A program made the translations under genes and the position numbers. Source: Opitutus sp. (GTDB lineage Bacteria > Verrucomicrobiota > Verrucomicrobiia > Opitutales > Opitutaceae). From it: a stretch of 64,000 nucleotides of DNA. The DNA lies in the NCBI GenBank assembly GCA_024707325.1, contig JANPZY010000004.1, positions 124,001 to 188,000 of the forward strand, given 5' to 3'. Position 1 is the first letter of the stretch. Every line of letters begins with the position of its first letter. Of this stretch, positions 1 through 10,561 are shown piece by piece. Under the pieces are notes generated by a model, which did not search any database, had not been told where the DNA came from, and saw nothing but the letters and a program-made list of their open reading frames with translations.

Positions 1-281
1 ACCGCGTGAAGGAAGGCGACAACGTCGCTGCGCCGCTTCAGGCGACGGGCGTTTTCCCTTCGATGGTCACGAGCATGATCGAAGTAGGAGAGGAGACCGG
101 CGCGCTGCCCGAAATGCTCTCACGCATCGCCGACAGTTACGACGAAGAAGTGGACAATGCCGTCGCGGCGCTCACCTCGATCATCGAGCCGCTCATGATC
201 GTGTTTCTCGCACTGCTCGTCGGCACCATCGTGATCGCGCTCTTCCTGCCGATCGTGTCGATCATCCAGTATCTGCAGTAG
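1..281 (+). CDS. Type II secretion/type IV pilus inner-membrane protein, GspF/PilC family (C-terminal part)
   Basis: Only the last ~92 residues are visible; the frame is open to the left edge, so the gene starts outside the window. GspF/PilC proteins are the polytopic inner-membrane platform of type II secretion and type IV pilus machines. The sequence shows the family's C-terminal block: a segment with the [13 protein letters not shown] pattern, then [11 protein letters not shown], then one long hydrophobic membrane helix (about residues 60-85) and a short polar tail ending at a TAG stop. No other secretion gene is visible here, so the rest of the operon should lie to the left. Confidence 0.88.
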   Translation, partial: RVKEGDNVAAPLQATGVFPSMVTSMIEVGEETGALPEMLSRIADSYDEEVDNAVAALTSIIEPLMIVFLALLVGTIVIALFLPIVSIIQYLQ

Positions 282-310
282 TGCGCGACGCGGTCTCGCG
301 CGCCGGCCAT

Positions 311-1318
311 TCAAGCCTGCTGATTCGGAGGAAGCTTGGTCAGCAGTAACGGCGAATTCAGTCCCGCGAGCCGCTCGGAAAACTCGACGCCTTCGGGCGC
401 CTGACGTAGCGCGCGCTGCACCATGCCCATCTTTGCATCGAGATTGTCGATCATCGAAACGAACACCGCCTCTGGCGTCGCCGCGTAAACCGCCGCGCCC
501 CATTCGGGTTCGCCCTGATGGCTGAGCACGATGTGTTCGAGACGCTCGAGCCGGTCAGGATCGAGCTTTGCCTTGATCCCGGCTTTGCGCGCGAGCTGAT
601 AGCCGAGCACGACGTGGCCCTGCAAAATTCCGCGGCGGCTGCGCTTCACTGAGAGCGTGCCCTCATACTCGATGACCTTGCCTGTATCATGAAGCAGGAT
701 ACCGGCGAGCGCGAGGTCGCCATCGACTTCCGGGTAGAGCGGCAGCAGGGCCTTGCAGCACCGCGCCATGTGGATCGTGTGCTCGAGCAGGCCGTGACGA
801 TACGCGTGGTGCATCGACACCGCCGCGGGCGACCACCGAAAGGACTCGCCGATTTCCTCGAAAACACCGCGCACCGTCATCCGGAGTTCGTCGTGTCCGA
901 TCGAATCGACAAACGCGTTCAACTCCGTCCACAGCGCGTCCGCATTCTCCGGCGCGGTTTCGACGAGATTCTCCAGCGCGCCCGGCATGGCGGCGAGTTC
1001 CTCCTCCGAGATGAGCGCGGCCTTGTTCAGCCGCGGCGAGAGGCGCCCCTGATAGAAATCCACCTTGCCCTCCACGCGCACCGCTGCGCCTTCACCGGCG
1101 CTCTTCAGCACTTCGAACACCGGACTGTCGCCAAACACCGTCGAGCCAAACGAGCCGCCGCGATCACCGAGATCCGCGGTGAGAAACGGATTTCCATTCG
1201 AGGCGGTCTTGGTCGCGAGGCGTTTGATCACCAGCACGCTCGTGAAGACGCGTCCGGTGTCGCCGGTTTCGAAAGCCTTGAGTTCGCGGACGGTGAGAAG
1301 CGGGAGAGGATCGGCCAT
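311..1318 (-). CDS. YhaM-like 3'-5' exoribonuclease (OB fold plus HD domain)
   Basis: Predicted 335-residue cytoplasmic RNase of the YhaM/CBF1 family, which trims RNA 3' ends. The N-terminal ~110 residues look like an OB-type nucleic-acid-binding fold (the RVEGKVDFYQGRLSPRL region). The C-terminal half is an HD phosphohydrolase domain with HHAYRHGLLEHT, the metal-binding LLHDTGK signature near residues 210-216, and a later LSHQGEPEWG motif. Length and domain order match the family. The ATG start at 1318 gives a natural N-terminus. It lies in the same direction as the hydrolase gene to its right. Function is inferred from the family only. Confidence 0.85.
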   Translation of the reverse strand: MADPLPLLTVRELKAFETGDTGRVFTSVLVIKRLATKTASNGNPFLTADLGDRGGSFGSTVFGDSPVFEVLKSAGEGAAVRVEGKVDFYQGRLSPRLNKAALISEEELAAMPGALENLVETAPENADALWTELNAFVDSIGHDELRMTVRGVFEEIGESFRWSPAAVSMHHAYRHGLLEHTIHMARCCKALLPLYPEVDGDLALAGILLHDTGKVIEYEGTLSVKRSRRGILQGHVVLGYQLARKAGIKAKLDPDRLERLEHIVLSHQGEPEWGAAVYAATPEAVFVSMIDNLDAKMGMVQRALRQAPEGVEFSERLAGLNSPLLLTKLPPNQQA

Positions 1319-1375
1319 GGCTTGCGTTGGGTTATGGCGGCTCCGCGCCGCGCGTAAAGCTCCCCGTGCCGCTGC

Positions 1376-1917
1376 TCACGCGTGCTGTTTCACGAGCCGC
1401 GTAAACTCACGGAAAAACGGATGCGTCGTCTCGCGCAGCATCGCGTAGAAGACCGTTTCGGAGGGCAACACGGCGACGCCCGCGTGACGCAGCGCTGCGA
1501 AACAGCTGGTTGCATCGTCGGGCCGGCGCGCTGCGACAGCATCACTCAACACCGTGACCTGCCAGCCGAGCTGCAACGCATCGAGCGCGGTTTGGTAAAC
1601 GCACACCGGTGTTTCCAGGCCGCACAGAAGGATGTGCTCGGTGCCGTTGTCGCGCAGCCAGGCGAGCGTGGGCTCGTCGGCCAGCGCGGAAAACGTGCGT
1701 TTCGGAAAAACCTTCGCGTCGGGCGCGAGCTGGAGGAGTTCGGGCGCTGTCGCGCCGAGTTTCTCGGAACTTGCTCGGTAAACACGACCGGAACGCCGAG
1801 ACCAACCGAGGCCTGCAGCGCGAACGCGCAGCGTTTCGACACCTCGGCCCCCCGGTGCATGGCGGCGAGGAAAGCCGGTTGCATGTCCACACAGAGCAGC
1901 GCGAGAGGAGAACTCAT
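1376..1917 (-). CDS. Isochorismatase-like cysteine hydrolase (single-base frameshift)
   Basis: Isochorismatase-superfamily hydrolase of about 180 residues, like the YcaC/nicotinamidase group. The N-terminus from the ATG at 1917 reads LALLCVDMQPAFLAAM, with the nucleophile-supporting Asp. The C-terminal part has LLCGLETPVCVYQTALDAL, with the catalytic Cys in the usual ETxVC context. The two halves are in different frames. The first runs to GVPVVFTEQV and the second resumes at SEKLGATAPELLQL. One base appears to be missing near 1767-1771. The downstream frame stays open leftwards through the 22-bp repeat array, which would give a false, longer protein. Restoring one base gives an ordinary family member; the substrate is unknown. 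Confidence 0.75.
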
Positions 1918-1968
1918 GCCGTGGAAACTGATTTCTGTCGCTCGGTCCTCCAAGTGAAAACCTGCGCC

Positions 1969-2132
1969 CGACTCGAGCCGCACCTTGGCGCGACGTGGTG
2001 CGCACCTTGGCTCGACCCAAGCCGGACCTTGGTCCGACGTGGGACGCACCTTGGCGCGACACGGGACGCACTTGGTCCCGACTCGGGCCGGACGTTGGCG
2101 CGACTCGGTCCGCACTGCGGCCCGATGAGGTC
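1969..2132 (+). repeat. 22-bp phase-locked repeat array A (7 units plus a partial)
   Basis: Units begin at 1969, 1991, 2013, 2035, 2057, 2079 and 2101, each exactly 22 bp, and an eighth begins at 2123 and fades. Each unit reads roughly CGAC, six variable bases, CGCAC, two variable bases, TGG, two variable bases. Units differ by substitutions only. The array sits between the divergent hydrolase and sigma-54 activator genes. Because 22 is not a multiple of three, the array cannot encode a repeated peptide, although the GC-rich sequence is open in several frames. The rest of the 1918-2265 gap shows only a ribosome-binding site at its right end. Confidence 0.93.
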
Positions 2133-2265
2133 CGTGAAAGGGTGCGGCGTTGTCCGGGGATAACCCTAGCGTAGCGCACGCAGGACGCCCGATTTCGGCA
2201 TGAAGCTACGCCGTGTATTTTGCGTCTATGTTCTCGAAATCCGGCCTCAGGCGAAAGGTTGCGCG

Positions 2266-3321
2266 ATGACGGCGATCGCGAAAGGCGTGAAATCCTTGCG
2301 TGTCACCCCCAGCACTCAGGCGTCCGACGCGAATGCAACCGGATTGGCGTCGGGGGATACGCCACTTTTCCTCACGCGGAGTCCGTCGCTGCAGCCTCTG
2401 CTTTCGCTCGCCGAACGCGTCGCGCCCACACGCACGACGGTTCTGCTGCTTGGGGAAAGCGGCACGGGAAAAACGATGCTGGCCCGCGCGATCCATCGAC
2501 GCAGTCCACGCGCGGCGAAGCCATTCGTGACGGTGAATTGTCCCTGCCTGCAGCCGCAATTGCTGGAGAGCGAACTGTTCGGACACGTGCGGGGTTCCTT
2601 TACCGGCGCGGTCAACGATTCGCAGGGCAAAGTGGCCGCAGCGGAGGGCGGCACGTTGTTTCTTGATGAACTGGGTGAACTGCCACGCGAAGTGCAGCCG
2701 AAGCTGCTGCGGTTGTTGCAGGACAATGTCTACGAGCGCGTCGGCGACACCGTGACGCGCACCGCGGATCTGCGCATCATCGCCGCCACCAATCGCGATC
2801 TGAAGAAGGAGGTCGAGGCCGGACGTTTTCGCGAGGACCTCTATTACCGCCTTAACGTGATCTCGCTGGAGATTCCTCCGCTGCGAAATCGCGTGGAGGA
2901 CATCGAAGCGGCGGCGGAGTATTTCCTGGAGGAGATCAATGCCTCACTTCCGCAAAAACGGAAGCTCGCACCGACTGTGCTCGCGCGGTTGCAGCAGCAC
3001 AGCTGGCCGGGAAATCTGCGGGAGCTGCACAACGTGATCGAGCGCGCGGCGATTCTCGCGGAGGGCGATTTGATCGAATGCGAAGATCTTCCGGAGCTCG
3101 TTTCCGACGGAGAAGACCCTTGTCCGCAGGTCGGCGATTTTGTGACGCTCGAAGCACTTCAGACCGCGCACATGCGCAAGGTGCTCGCGCGCACCGCAAC
3201 GTATCGGCAGGCGGCCGAAGTGCTCGGGATCGACAAGGCGACGTTGTATCGGCGACTGAAGCGACTCGGTGGAAACGTGACTGCGTTCTCCAGCACCACG
3301 GGCGTCGCCGAAGCGGGCTAA
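2266..3321 (+). CDS. Sigma-54-dependent transcriptional activator without a receiver domain
   Basis: A 351-residue activator of RNA polymerase sigma-54. The ATG at 2266 is preferred over an upstream in-frame start because AAAGG lies 7 bases before it. After a short N-terminal leader comes an AAA+ domain: Walker A GESGTGKT, the sigma-54-contacting loop as GSFTGA, Walker B GGTLFLDELGELP, and the [19 protein letters not shown] block. The C-terminus has a Fis-type helix-turn-helix (RQAAEVLGIDKATLYRRLKRLG). No receiver, PAS or GAF domain precedes the ATPase, so its signal input is unclear. It converges with the hybrid kinase gene; their stop codons overlap. Confidence 0.9.
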   Translation: MTAIAKGVKSLRVTPSTQASDANATGLASGDTPLFLTRSPSLQPLLSLAERVAPTRTTVLLLGESGTGKTMLARAIHRRSPRAAKPFVTVNCPCLQPQLLESELFGHVRGSFTGAVNDSQGKVAAAEGGTLFLDELGELPREVQPKLLRLLQDNVYERVGDTVTRTADLRIIAATNRDLKKEVEAGRFREDLYYRLNVISLEIPPLRNRVEDIEAAAEYFLEEINASLPQKRKLAPTVLARLQQHSWPGNLRELHNVIERAAILAEGDLIECEDLPELVSDGEDPCPQVGDFVTLEALQTAHMRKVLARTATYRQAAEVLGIDKATLYRRLKRLGGNVTAFSSTTGVAEAG

Positions 3322-6300
3322 CGCTGGCTGCCGGGTTTTGTCAGCAACCCGAGCGCCTGATCGAGCATCTGGATGCGCACCGGCTTCGTGAGGTGCGCGG
3401 CGAAACCTGCGGCTTGGCTGCGCGCGACATCGTGTTCCATGCCGTAGCCGGAGAGTGCGACGCCGTTGAGCCCATGGCTTTTCCTCAGCCGCTCCATGAG
3501 CTCGTAGCCGCTCGCGTCGGGCAGGCCGATGTCGGAAACGACGTAGTCGATGCCACCAGCATTCGCGATGGCGATCGCGTCGGCGGCGGTTCCGGCGGTA
3601 ACGACTTCGAATTTTCTGCGCGTTAACAAATGGGCGAGGGCGGAGCGCGTCGGCTCGTGATCGTCGACCAGCAAGATGCGGCCGCGATGAGCAGGCTCGA
3701 TGACGGGCCGAGTGAACGGTTCGGCGAGCGGCGGTTGATGTGGCTGCGCCTGATCGATGCTTTCGGCGCTTTCCGGTGCGAGCGGGAGCTCGACGACGAA
3801 CGTCGAGCCGCGGTCGCGACCTTCGCTGTGCACGGAGATGGTTCCGAAATGCATCTCGACCAGCATGCGGGAGATCGCGAGTCCCAGACCAACGCCGCCA
3901 AATCGATGCGAGCCGCTGCCGCCGGCGTGATCGCCCTGCGAGAAGGCGTCGAAGATTCGCCCGATTTCAGATTGGGTGAGGCCGATGCCTGTGTCGGAAA
4001 CGGCGACGGCGATGCGATCGCGGCCCGCCGCGCTGGTGCGGATGGTGATGCGTCCGCCCTCCGGGGTGAATTTCACGGCGTTGCGAAGAAGATTCCAGAG
4101 CAACTGCTGGAGCCGGACCGCATCGCCGCGCACGACGGTGCGACGCGCGCCGAGTTCGAAACGGAGGACGATGCCCTTTTGCTCCATCTCGGCGCGAACC
4201 GTCGAAACGGCGTCCTGGAGAATCGAGTGGATGTCGTGCGGACGCACATCGAGCGGCAGCTTGCCGCGCGTGATGCGCGTGAGGTCGAGCAAGTCGTCGA
4301 TGAGCCTCGCCTCGAGTTCGACGTTTTTCCGAATCGTCGCGAAATCGGCGCGCACGCGCTCGGGCAGCTCCATGTCTTCGGCCGCTTCGCTGGCGAGCAG
4401 CAGCACGGGATTGAGCGGTGTGCGGAGTTCGTGCGAAAGCGCGGCGAGAAAATCGTCCTTGGCGCGAGAGGCCGCGACCGCGCGGTCACGCGCGATCTCG
4501 ATCTCGCGTTCGGCGTTGCGACGATCGGTGACATCGGAAAGCACCGCGACGAGGCCCATGACTTCACCCTCGCTGTTGCGCTCGGGCACATACACCGCGT
4601 GCATCCATCGCGGCCCCAGCAGCTCGTAGGGAACCTCCATTTCGAATTCGACGCGCTCGCCGCGCAGCGCCGTCTCGATGTGCGATCGGATGCTCTCGTA
4701 GGCGCGACGACCCACCACCTCGGACGCATGTGCGCCGATGATCTGATGCACCTCGCGACCGTAGCGGCGTGCATACGTCTGATTCGCGAATTTGAAGCGA
4801 TGCTGGTGATCGATCTGCGTCAGGTAGACGGGCGCGTTGTCGGTGACGAGACGAAGCTGGCGCTCGCTCGCGCGCAGCGCCTCCTGGGCGTTTTTCCAGT
4901 TGGTGATGTCGGTGTTTGTGCCGAGCCAGCGCAGAATCTGTCCGGACTCATCGCGGATCGGTGTCGCACGGGTGAGGAACCAGCGATAGCTGCCGTCCTT
5001 CGAGCGAAGCAGATACGTGTCCTCCCAGACATTGCCGCCCGCAATCTGCTGCTGGTAACGGCGGTTCACACGCTCGGCGTAGTCGGGGTGGTGGGCCTTC
5101 TGCCAGCCCCAGCCGATGGCCTGTTCGGCGGGAAATCCGGTGTAGTCGAGCCAGCGCTGGTTGAACCAGAAACACGCTCCCGTGATATCGGCCATCCACG
5201 CGAGCTGCGCGATGTTGTCGGCGAGGATGCGGAAGCGGCTCTCGCTTTCGCGCAACGCGAGATCCTGCCGGCGCAGCTCGGCCTCGTGGCGTTTTCGCGG
5301 CGTCACATCGCGCGCGATCTTTGACATGCCGATCACGCGATTCTCGCTGTCGAAGATCGGCGAGATGGTGAGCGAAACGTCGATCAAGCTGCCATCGCGC
5401 CGCTGCCGCACCGTCTCGTAGTGGCGCACGTGATGCCCCCTCGTGCAGACGCTGGAGGATCTTCAACTCCTCTCCGCGACGCTCCTCGGGAATGAGGACG
5501 GAGATCGGGTGCCCCATGACTTCCTCGGCCGTGTAACCGAAGATTTGCTCCGCGCCTTTGTTCCAGCTCGTCACGCACCCGCTGAGATCCTGACCGATGA
5601 TGGCGTCGTCGGTGGACTCCACGATCGCTGCCAGGCGTTGCACCGTTTCCTCGGCGCGTTTGCGCTCGGTGATGTCGATGCAGGAACCGATGTAACCGGT
5701 AAACGTGCCGTCCGCCTCCGTGAGCGGAATGCCACGCGCCAGCACCCAGCGATAAGCGCCGTCGGCCCGGCGCAGGCGGAAGTCAGCCTCGAACTCCGTT
5801 CGGGCGGCGAAGGCGTTGCGATAAATGGCAGAGTAGGGTTCGCGATCTTCCGGGTGGACGTCCTCCATCCATCCCAGTCCCAGAACGTCGCCCATCGCGC
5901 GGCCGACGAAGGTCAGCCAGCGTTCGTTGAACCAGACGGCGTTCTCCATCGTATCCGCCTGCCAGACGAGCGCGGGCGCCGAATTGGCCATGAAGCGAAA
6001 ACGCTCCGCTGCTTCGCGCTCGCTCGCGTGGAGGGCGATCTCGATGCATTTGCGTTCAGTGATGTCGACGGAAGCACCGAGCATACGCACCGGTTTGCCC
6101 GCTGCGTTGCGCAGCACGGTCGCATTGCTGAACAGCCACGAAATCGTGCCGTCCCGTCGAATGACGCGCAGCTCGACCTCGTAAGGGAGATCGTCCTCAA
6201 GAGCGCCCCGAAGCGCTTCCGTGATCGGCGCGCGGTCGTCGGGGTGCACGAGCTCCATGAACTCATCGACCGACAACGGAGTTTCACCACGGGGAACCCC

Positions 6301-7824
6301 GGCCATGGCGTAGAGCGAATCGGTCCAGGTGATTTTATTCGTCTCGATGTCCCAGTCCCACACGCCGACCTTGCCGGTGTCCGTGGCGATGCGGAGCCGA
6401 CGCTCGCTCTCACGCAAGTCCTGCTCGGCGCGGCGCCGCGCCGTCGCGTCGACAAACACGTTGATCGCGCCGATCACACGTCCGTCTGCGCTGCGCAAAA
6501 CGTCGATATTGATCGTGATCGCGACGCGCGTGCCGTCGGGTTGCTCCACGAGCATTTCGACATCCCGATAACTGCAACCATCCCGAAGTGCGGTCGCCAT
6601 CGGAGTCGCGGTAGGCTCGATGAAAACTCCCTCCGGGGTGAACGCGCGAAGGCATCCGCAGAACCGGTCGTGGTCGTCGTTGAGCGCGGGCTCGCGACCC
6701 CAGAGCTCAGCGGCGCGACGATTGAAAAACGTCAGCCGGCCCTGCGCATCGCAGGCATAAACGCCGGCGGGCATGAGCGCGAGCATGGCATCGAGATGGT
6801 GCTCGCTGGCGCGCAGGCCCTCGTAGTTCCGCACGTGGTCGAGCAGATCCGCCGCCATGTGCGCATAGCGATCGAGTAATTGCGTCTCGCGCTCCGTGGG
6901 CCGGTGCCATTGCACGTAATGCACGGTCAACACGCCAAGGATTTGGTTGGCTCGCGTGACGATCGGCACGCTGTGCGAGCTGCGAAAGCCGCCTGCCTGC
7001 GCAATGGGGCGGAAATCGACGAAGTTGGGATCGGTCATCACGTCCTCGATCACCACGCGGGCACGGCTCACAAGCGCCGTCCCGCACGGTCCGGCGCCGG
7101 CGGGAATTGTTTTGAGATCCCGGATAAACTCCGGACTGAAGCCGCACGTCGCTCCTACCACCAAATGAGAGCGGTCCGACGCTGCCAGGGAAACGAGCGC
7201 GCGATCCGCTCCCGCTGCTTCCGCGGCTGCCGCGAGCAACAGGCGAAGCGCTTCTTCGCGGCTGCCGGCGCGCGCTACGCTGAGCGTCACCTCGTGCAAG
7301 CGTTCGAGTGCCGTGATGTGGCGCGCGAACTCTCCGTCGAGATTTGAAGCAAGTTCCGCTGCACGCTGCCTGGCCCGGGCGAGCTCGAGTTGCACCTTGA
7401 TGCGTGTCTGCAAGTCGCGCGCGCGAAGGGGAGCGCGGACATAGTCGTCGGCCAAATCCAGGAGTGCGGCGTGATCGTTTTCTTCGCCTGGCAGCACGAG
7501 AACGATCGGGAGGGAACTCAATCCCGGATCCGCTCGGATTTCGCGCAGCACGGACACAGCGCTGGTGCCTCGTTCGGCGACCTCGAAAATGAAAAGATGG
7601 AAAATCTCCGCGCGCAGCCGAGAAATCGCGCCGTCCGCGTCCTGGGCGTGCTCTACGACATGCTCGGCCAACGCTTCGTCCATCGCGGTCCGGCTGTTGG
7701 GCGACGATGCGAGCACCAAAAGGCGTGGCGGCCCCATGCCAGTCGGCATGAGTTCATCCGCACGGGTTGGGACGGTGCGATCCGATGCCGCCGCGGCTGG
7801 AAGCGACAGGATGCCGGAGATCAT
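3318..7824 (-). CDS. Large hybrid sensor histidine kinase, multi-PAS (single-base frameshift)
   Basis: Joined across a frameshift, this is a ~1,501-residue hybrid kinase. Order from the N-terminus: a receiver-like domain (residues ~30-150) ending in DDYVRAPLRARDL, a GAF domain (~175-330), six PAS repeats, a HisKA domain with SHELRTPLNPV, an HATPase domain with NLLRNAVKF, DTGIGL and GVGLGLAIS, and a C-terminal receiver with phospho-acceptor Asp in VVSDIGLPD. No transmembrane helix is evident, so it is probably cytosolic. The frame breaks in a run of five C at 5436-5440; removing one base joins LQRLHEG to HHVRHYETVRQRR inside the fourth PAS. Its start is 6 bases after the stop of the kinase to its right, suggesting co-transcription. 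Confidence 0.82.
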
Positions 7825-7830
7825 GCGCGT

Positions 7831-8913
7831 CTAGGTGGAAGCGTGAGCGTTTATATTATCGACCGAGCCATTGGGCCGCACGACGGAATCGAGCGACGGC
7901 AACGCGAAATAAAAGAGCGAACCACCTTCGGGCAACGCTTCGTAGCCGACGCGCCCGCCTTGCAGCTCGACCAGCCGCCGGACGATCGCGAGTCCGAGGC
8001 CCTGGCCGGCGTTGAGTTCATGCAAAAGATGAAACGGTTGAAACAACCGCGAACGCAGCTCGACGGGAACGCCCACACCATCGTCTCGCACCCAGAAGCG
8101 GCATTCGCCGGTTTCGCGACTCCACCCGGCCTCGATCTTGGGCGAATCGCCGGCGTGCTCGATCGCATTGGCGAGAAGATCGCGCCAGATCGTTTCGCAC
8201 CACGTCGAAACGCCGCGGACGACCGGCCAATCCTCGGGCTCCGAGATCGTGGCGTTTTTGGCGTTGGCTTGATCGCTCAGCCGATCGCGCGCCACGGAGA
8301 AAACAACGGCCATGTCCACACGTTCGCGCGGCATCGCATCGGCTCCGGCTTTGGCCACCACGCTCACGCGTTCGACAAGCCGGGCCATTTCCAGCGCGGA
8401 GTCGTGCACCGACTGCACCAGCGGGCCGATGTCCTCGTCGCCCGGAGGCAGGCTTTCCTGCATCGCCTCGGCAGCGGTGAGCACACAACCGATCGGCGTG
8501 CGCATGTCGTGAGTGAGGCGCCGCGCCATGGTCCAAAGATCGCCGCGAGCGCGATCGCGTTCACGTTGGAGACGATGCCGCGTCAGTGCGGATTTGATGG
8601 CGCGTGCGAGCAATGCGGCGTCGGTCTCCGGCGGAACCACTTCCGCCCATTCCTCTGCCCATTCCTCGCCAATGACGACCACGGCCCAGCGCGGCAGCGC
8701 GCTCGAGTCCATCGCGGATGTCACGACGGCGAGGTCTCGGGCCGAAGGGTCGTGCAGCAAAATCACCTCGGTGTCGGAAGCGCCTTTGGCGGTTTGGGCC
8801 GCGGACACATCGGCGTGGTTTTTGATTTCTCCCGATTGGCAGGCGATGCCGAAGGCCGAATGTGCGATGGCTTTCGTGGCGGGATTGAGACCGACGAGGT
8901 GAAGGGTGATCAT
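7831..8913 (-). CDS. Sensor histidine kinase with N-terminal receiver-like region
   Basis: A 360-residue soluble histidine kinase. Residues 1-110 resemble a degenerate receiver or sensory domain. HisKA follows with the phospho-acceptor His in RLTHDMRTPIG (~135). HATPase_c carries the N box in LLANAIEHA, G1 as DDGVGV, LFQPFH, and G2 as GQGLGLAIV. No membrane segment is visible. It lies immediately upstream of, and probably in one transcript with, the large hybrid kinase. It is divergent from the response-regulator/kinase at 9168 across a 254-bp shared promoter region. Together the three form a signalling cluster; the stimulus cannot be read from sequence. Confidence 0.88.
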   Translation of the reverse strand: MITLHLVGLNPATKAIAHSAFGIACQSGEIKNHADVSAAQTAKGASDTEVILLHDPSARDLAVVTSAMDSSALPRWAVVVIGEEWAEEWAEVVPPETDAALLARAIKSALTRHRLQRERDRARGDLWTMARRLTHDMRTPIGCVLTAAEAMQESLPPGDEDIGPLVQSVHDSALEMARLVERVSVVAKAGADAMPRERVDMAVVFSVARDRLSDQANAKNATISEPEDWPVVRGVSTWCETIWRDLLANAIEHAGDSPKIEAGWSRETGECRFWVRDDGVGVPVELRSRLFQPFHLLHELNAGQGLGLAIVRRLVELQGGRVGYEALPEGGSLFYFALPSLDSVVRPNGSVDNINAHAST

Positions 8914-9167
8914 GGGACCAAGAATGGAAGAGCCAAGGACGAGTATGTCCGGCCTGCGGCGTATGCAAACCGCCGCACATCGGGACCGGAGTTCTGGTAG
9001 AAATCACGCGAGCCGGACTTCATGCGGAAAACGCGATTGGTATTTCGGAGAAGGAGAGGCTTGCTCAACCGGGCCGATTCGACGGAATCGAGGCTTACGC
9101 GCACAGCATACGGCACGCCGCCAGCGGTGACCGAGTTACGTTCATCGTTAGTATTTCGGCCAAACCC

Positions 9168-10289
9168 ATGATTCTCCCTCATCTTTCTCTGCTGCATTTG
9201 CGCGACCGCAAGCCGCGCATCCTGGCGGTGGACGACTATCCCCGGAATCTCCGGGTGGTGAAGGAGACGCTCGCGGCGCGGGATTTTGACGTCTTTACGG
9301 CCACGAGTGGAGCGGAGGCTCTGAAGCAGGTGCACGAACATCTCCCCGATATCATCCTGCTCGACCTCATGATGCCGGTCATGGACGGACTCGAAGTCTG
9401 CCGACAGCTGAAGGCGCACGCGGGCACGCAGGACATCCCGATCATTTTCCTTACGGCCGCGGACGAGAAGAAACTCGTCACCAAGGCGCTCGATCTGGGA
9501 GCGGTCGACTATGTGGTGAAACCCTTCAATCCGGCGGAGTTGATGGCCCGCGTGCGGACCCACCTCGAACTCAAGGATACTCGCGACGAGCTGCGCCGCA
9601 TCATTGCGCAGAAAAACGATCTGATGAGCGTCGTCGCACACGATCTGAAGAATCCACTCGGGACGATCCGGATGAGTGCCTTGTTGCTCAAGGAAGGCGG
9701 CGGCTCGGAGAGCACGCACACCGAACTCGTCGAAAGCATCATTTCGGCCTGCGACGACAGTCTCGCGTTCATCAACGCCCGACTCGAGAAGAACGCCCGC
9801 GAGCTCGGTCTCGCGCGATTGAGCGTGGAGGAAATTCAGTTGGCCGACGTGCTCGTGCCGGTGATGCAGCAGAACTCCCAAGCCGCGACGGCGAAGGAAA
9901 TCCAGCTCGACGTGGTCGGCGATGGCGGAGTCGGCATCAAAGTCGCCGCCGACTATCTCGCGCTCGTGCAGGTGATCGACAACCTCGTCTCCAACGCGGT
10001 GAAATTCACGGCGAGCGGTGGCAACGTCTGGATCGAAAGCAAGCGAGAGGGTGACGCCGCGCGGATCGAGATTCGCGATCAAGGCCCCGGACTGACGGCA
10101 GAGGACCAGGCTCATCTTTTTGAGCCCTACCGCCGCCTCAGCGCGCAGCCGACCGGTGGAGAGTCCAGCACGGGTCTTGGGCTCAGTATTGCGCGTCAGC
10201 TGATCGAAGCGATGGGGGGCAAGATCGGTTGCACATCGACGCCTGGCGAGGGTGCTTGTTTTTGGATTTCGCTTCCGACGAAGGAGTGA
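9168..10289 (+). CDS. Response regulator-histidine kinase fusion
   Basis: A 373-residue protein with an N-terminal receiver domain fused to a kinase core. The receiver shows RILAVDDYPRN, the phospho-acceptor Asp in ILLDLMMPVMDG (~60), the Thr in IFLTAADE and the Lys in VVKPFNPAEL. The kinase has SVVAHDLKNPLG (HisKA), DNLVSNAVKF (N box), DQGPGL (G1) and GLGLSIARQL (G2). The receiver-first order suggests an internal relay protein that takes phosphate from one of the neighbouring hybrid kinases. It starts at the ATG at 9168, divergent from the 7831-8913 kinase. Confidence 0.88.
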   Translation: MILPHLSLLHLRDRKPRILAVDDYPRNLRVVKETLAARDFDVFTATSGAEALKQVHEHLPDIILLDLMMPVMDGLEVCRQLKAHAGTQDIPIIFLTAADEKKLVTKALDLGAVDYVVKPFNPAELMARVRTHLELKDTRDELRRIIAQKNDLMSVVAHDLKNPLGTIRMSALLLKEGGGSESTHTELVESIISACDDSLAFINARLEKNARELGLARLSVEEIQLADVLVPVMQQNSQAATAKEIQLDVVGDGGVGIKVAADYLALVQVIDNLVSNAVKFTASGGNVWIESKREGDAARIEIRDQGPGLTAEDQAHLFEPYRRLSAQPTGGESSTGLGLSIARQLIEAMGGKIGCTSTPGEGACFWISLPTKE

Positions 10290-10561
10290 GTGTGAAGATG
10301 CCGCCGGCTCGCAGGCGCGGGGCGTGGCAAAGCCTTCAAAATCTCGGAAATCGTAGATCACGGGCTGGATGCGTGTTCCTGACTATCGCTTGTTTCCCCG
10401 ATGGCAGCTACCGGGTGGCAACCTGTTCGCGGTATAGGTGATTCCCCCATATTCGTCTCGCGTGACGCTGCCGGAATCTGGCGACTTTGCCCTGAAGCTC
10501 CGGCGATCAGCTCGGAAGGCGGCCCCATGGCGGGAGCGTGGCGGGAGCGCTATGTTGAGAC

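Noticed and set aside
1546-2179. Long minus-strand reading frames through array A as an N-terminal extension of the hydrolase
   Set aside because: The extension is encoded by repeat units whose 22-bp period shifts frame, and the family start MSSPLALLCVDMQ lies at 1917.
7390-9000. Very long antisense frames opposite the kinases and other genes (also 3630-5324, 22465-24021, 44263-45639)
   Set aside because: GC-rich codon bias leaves the opposite strand open; the encoded sequences are Arg/His-rich and show no family motif, whereas the sense frames do.
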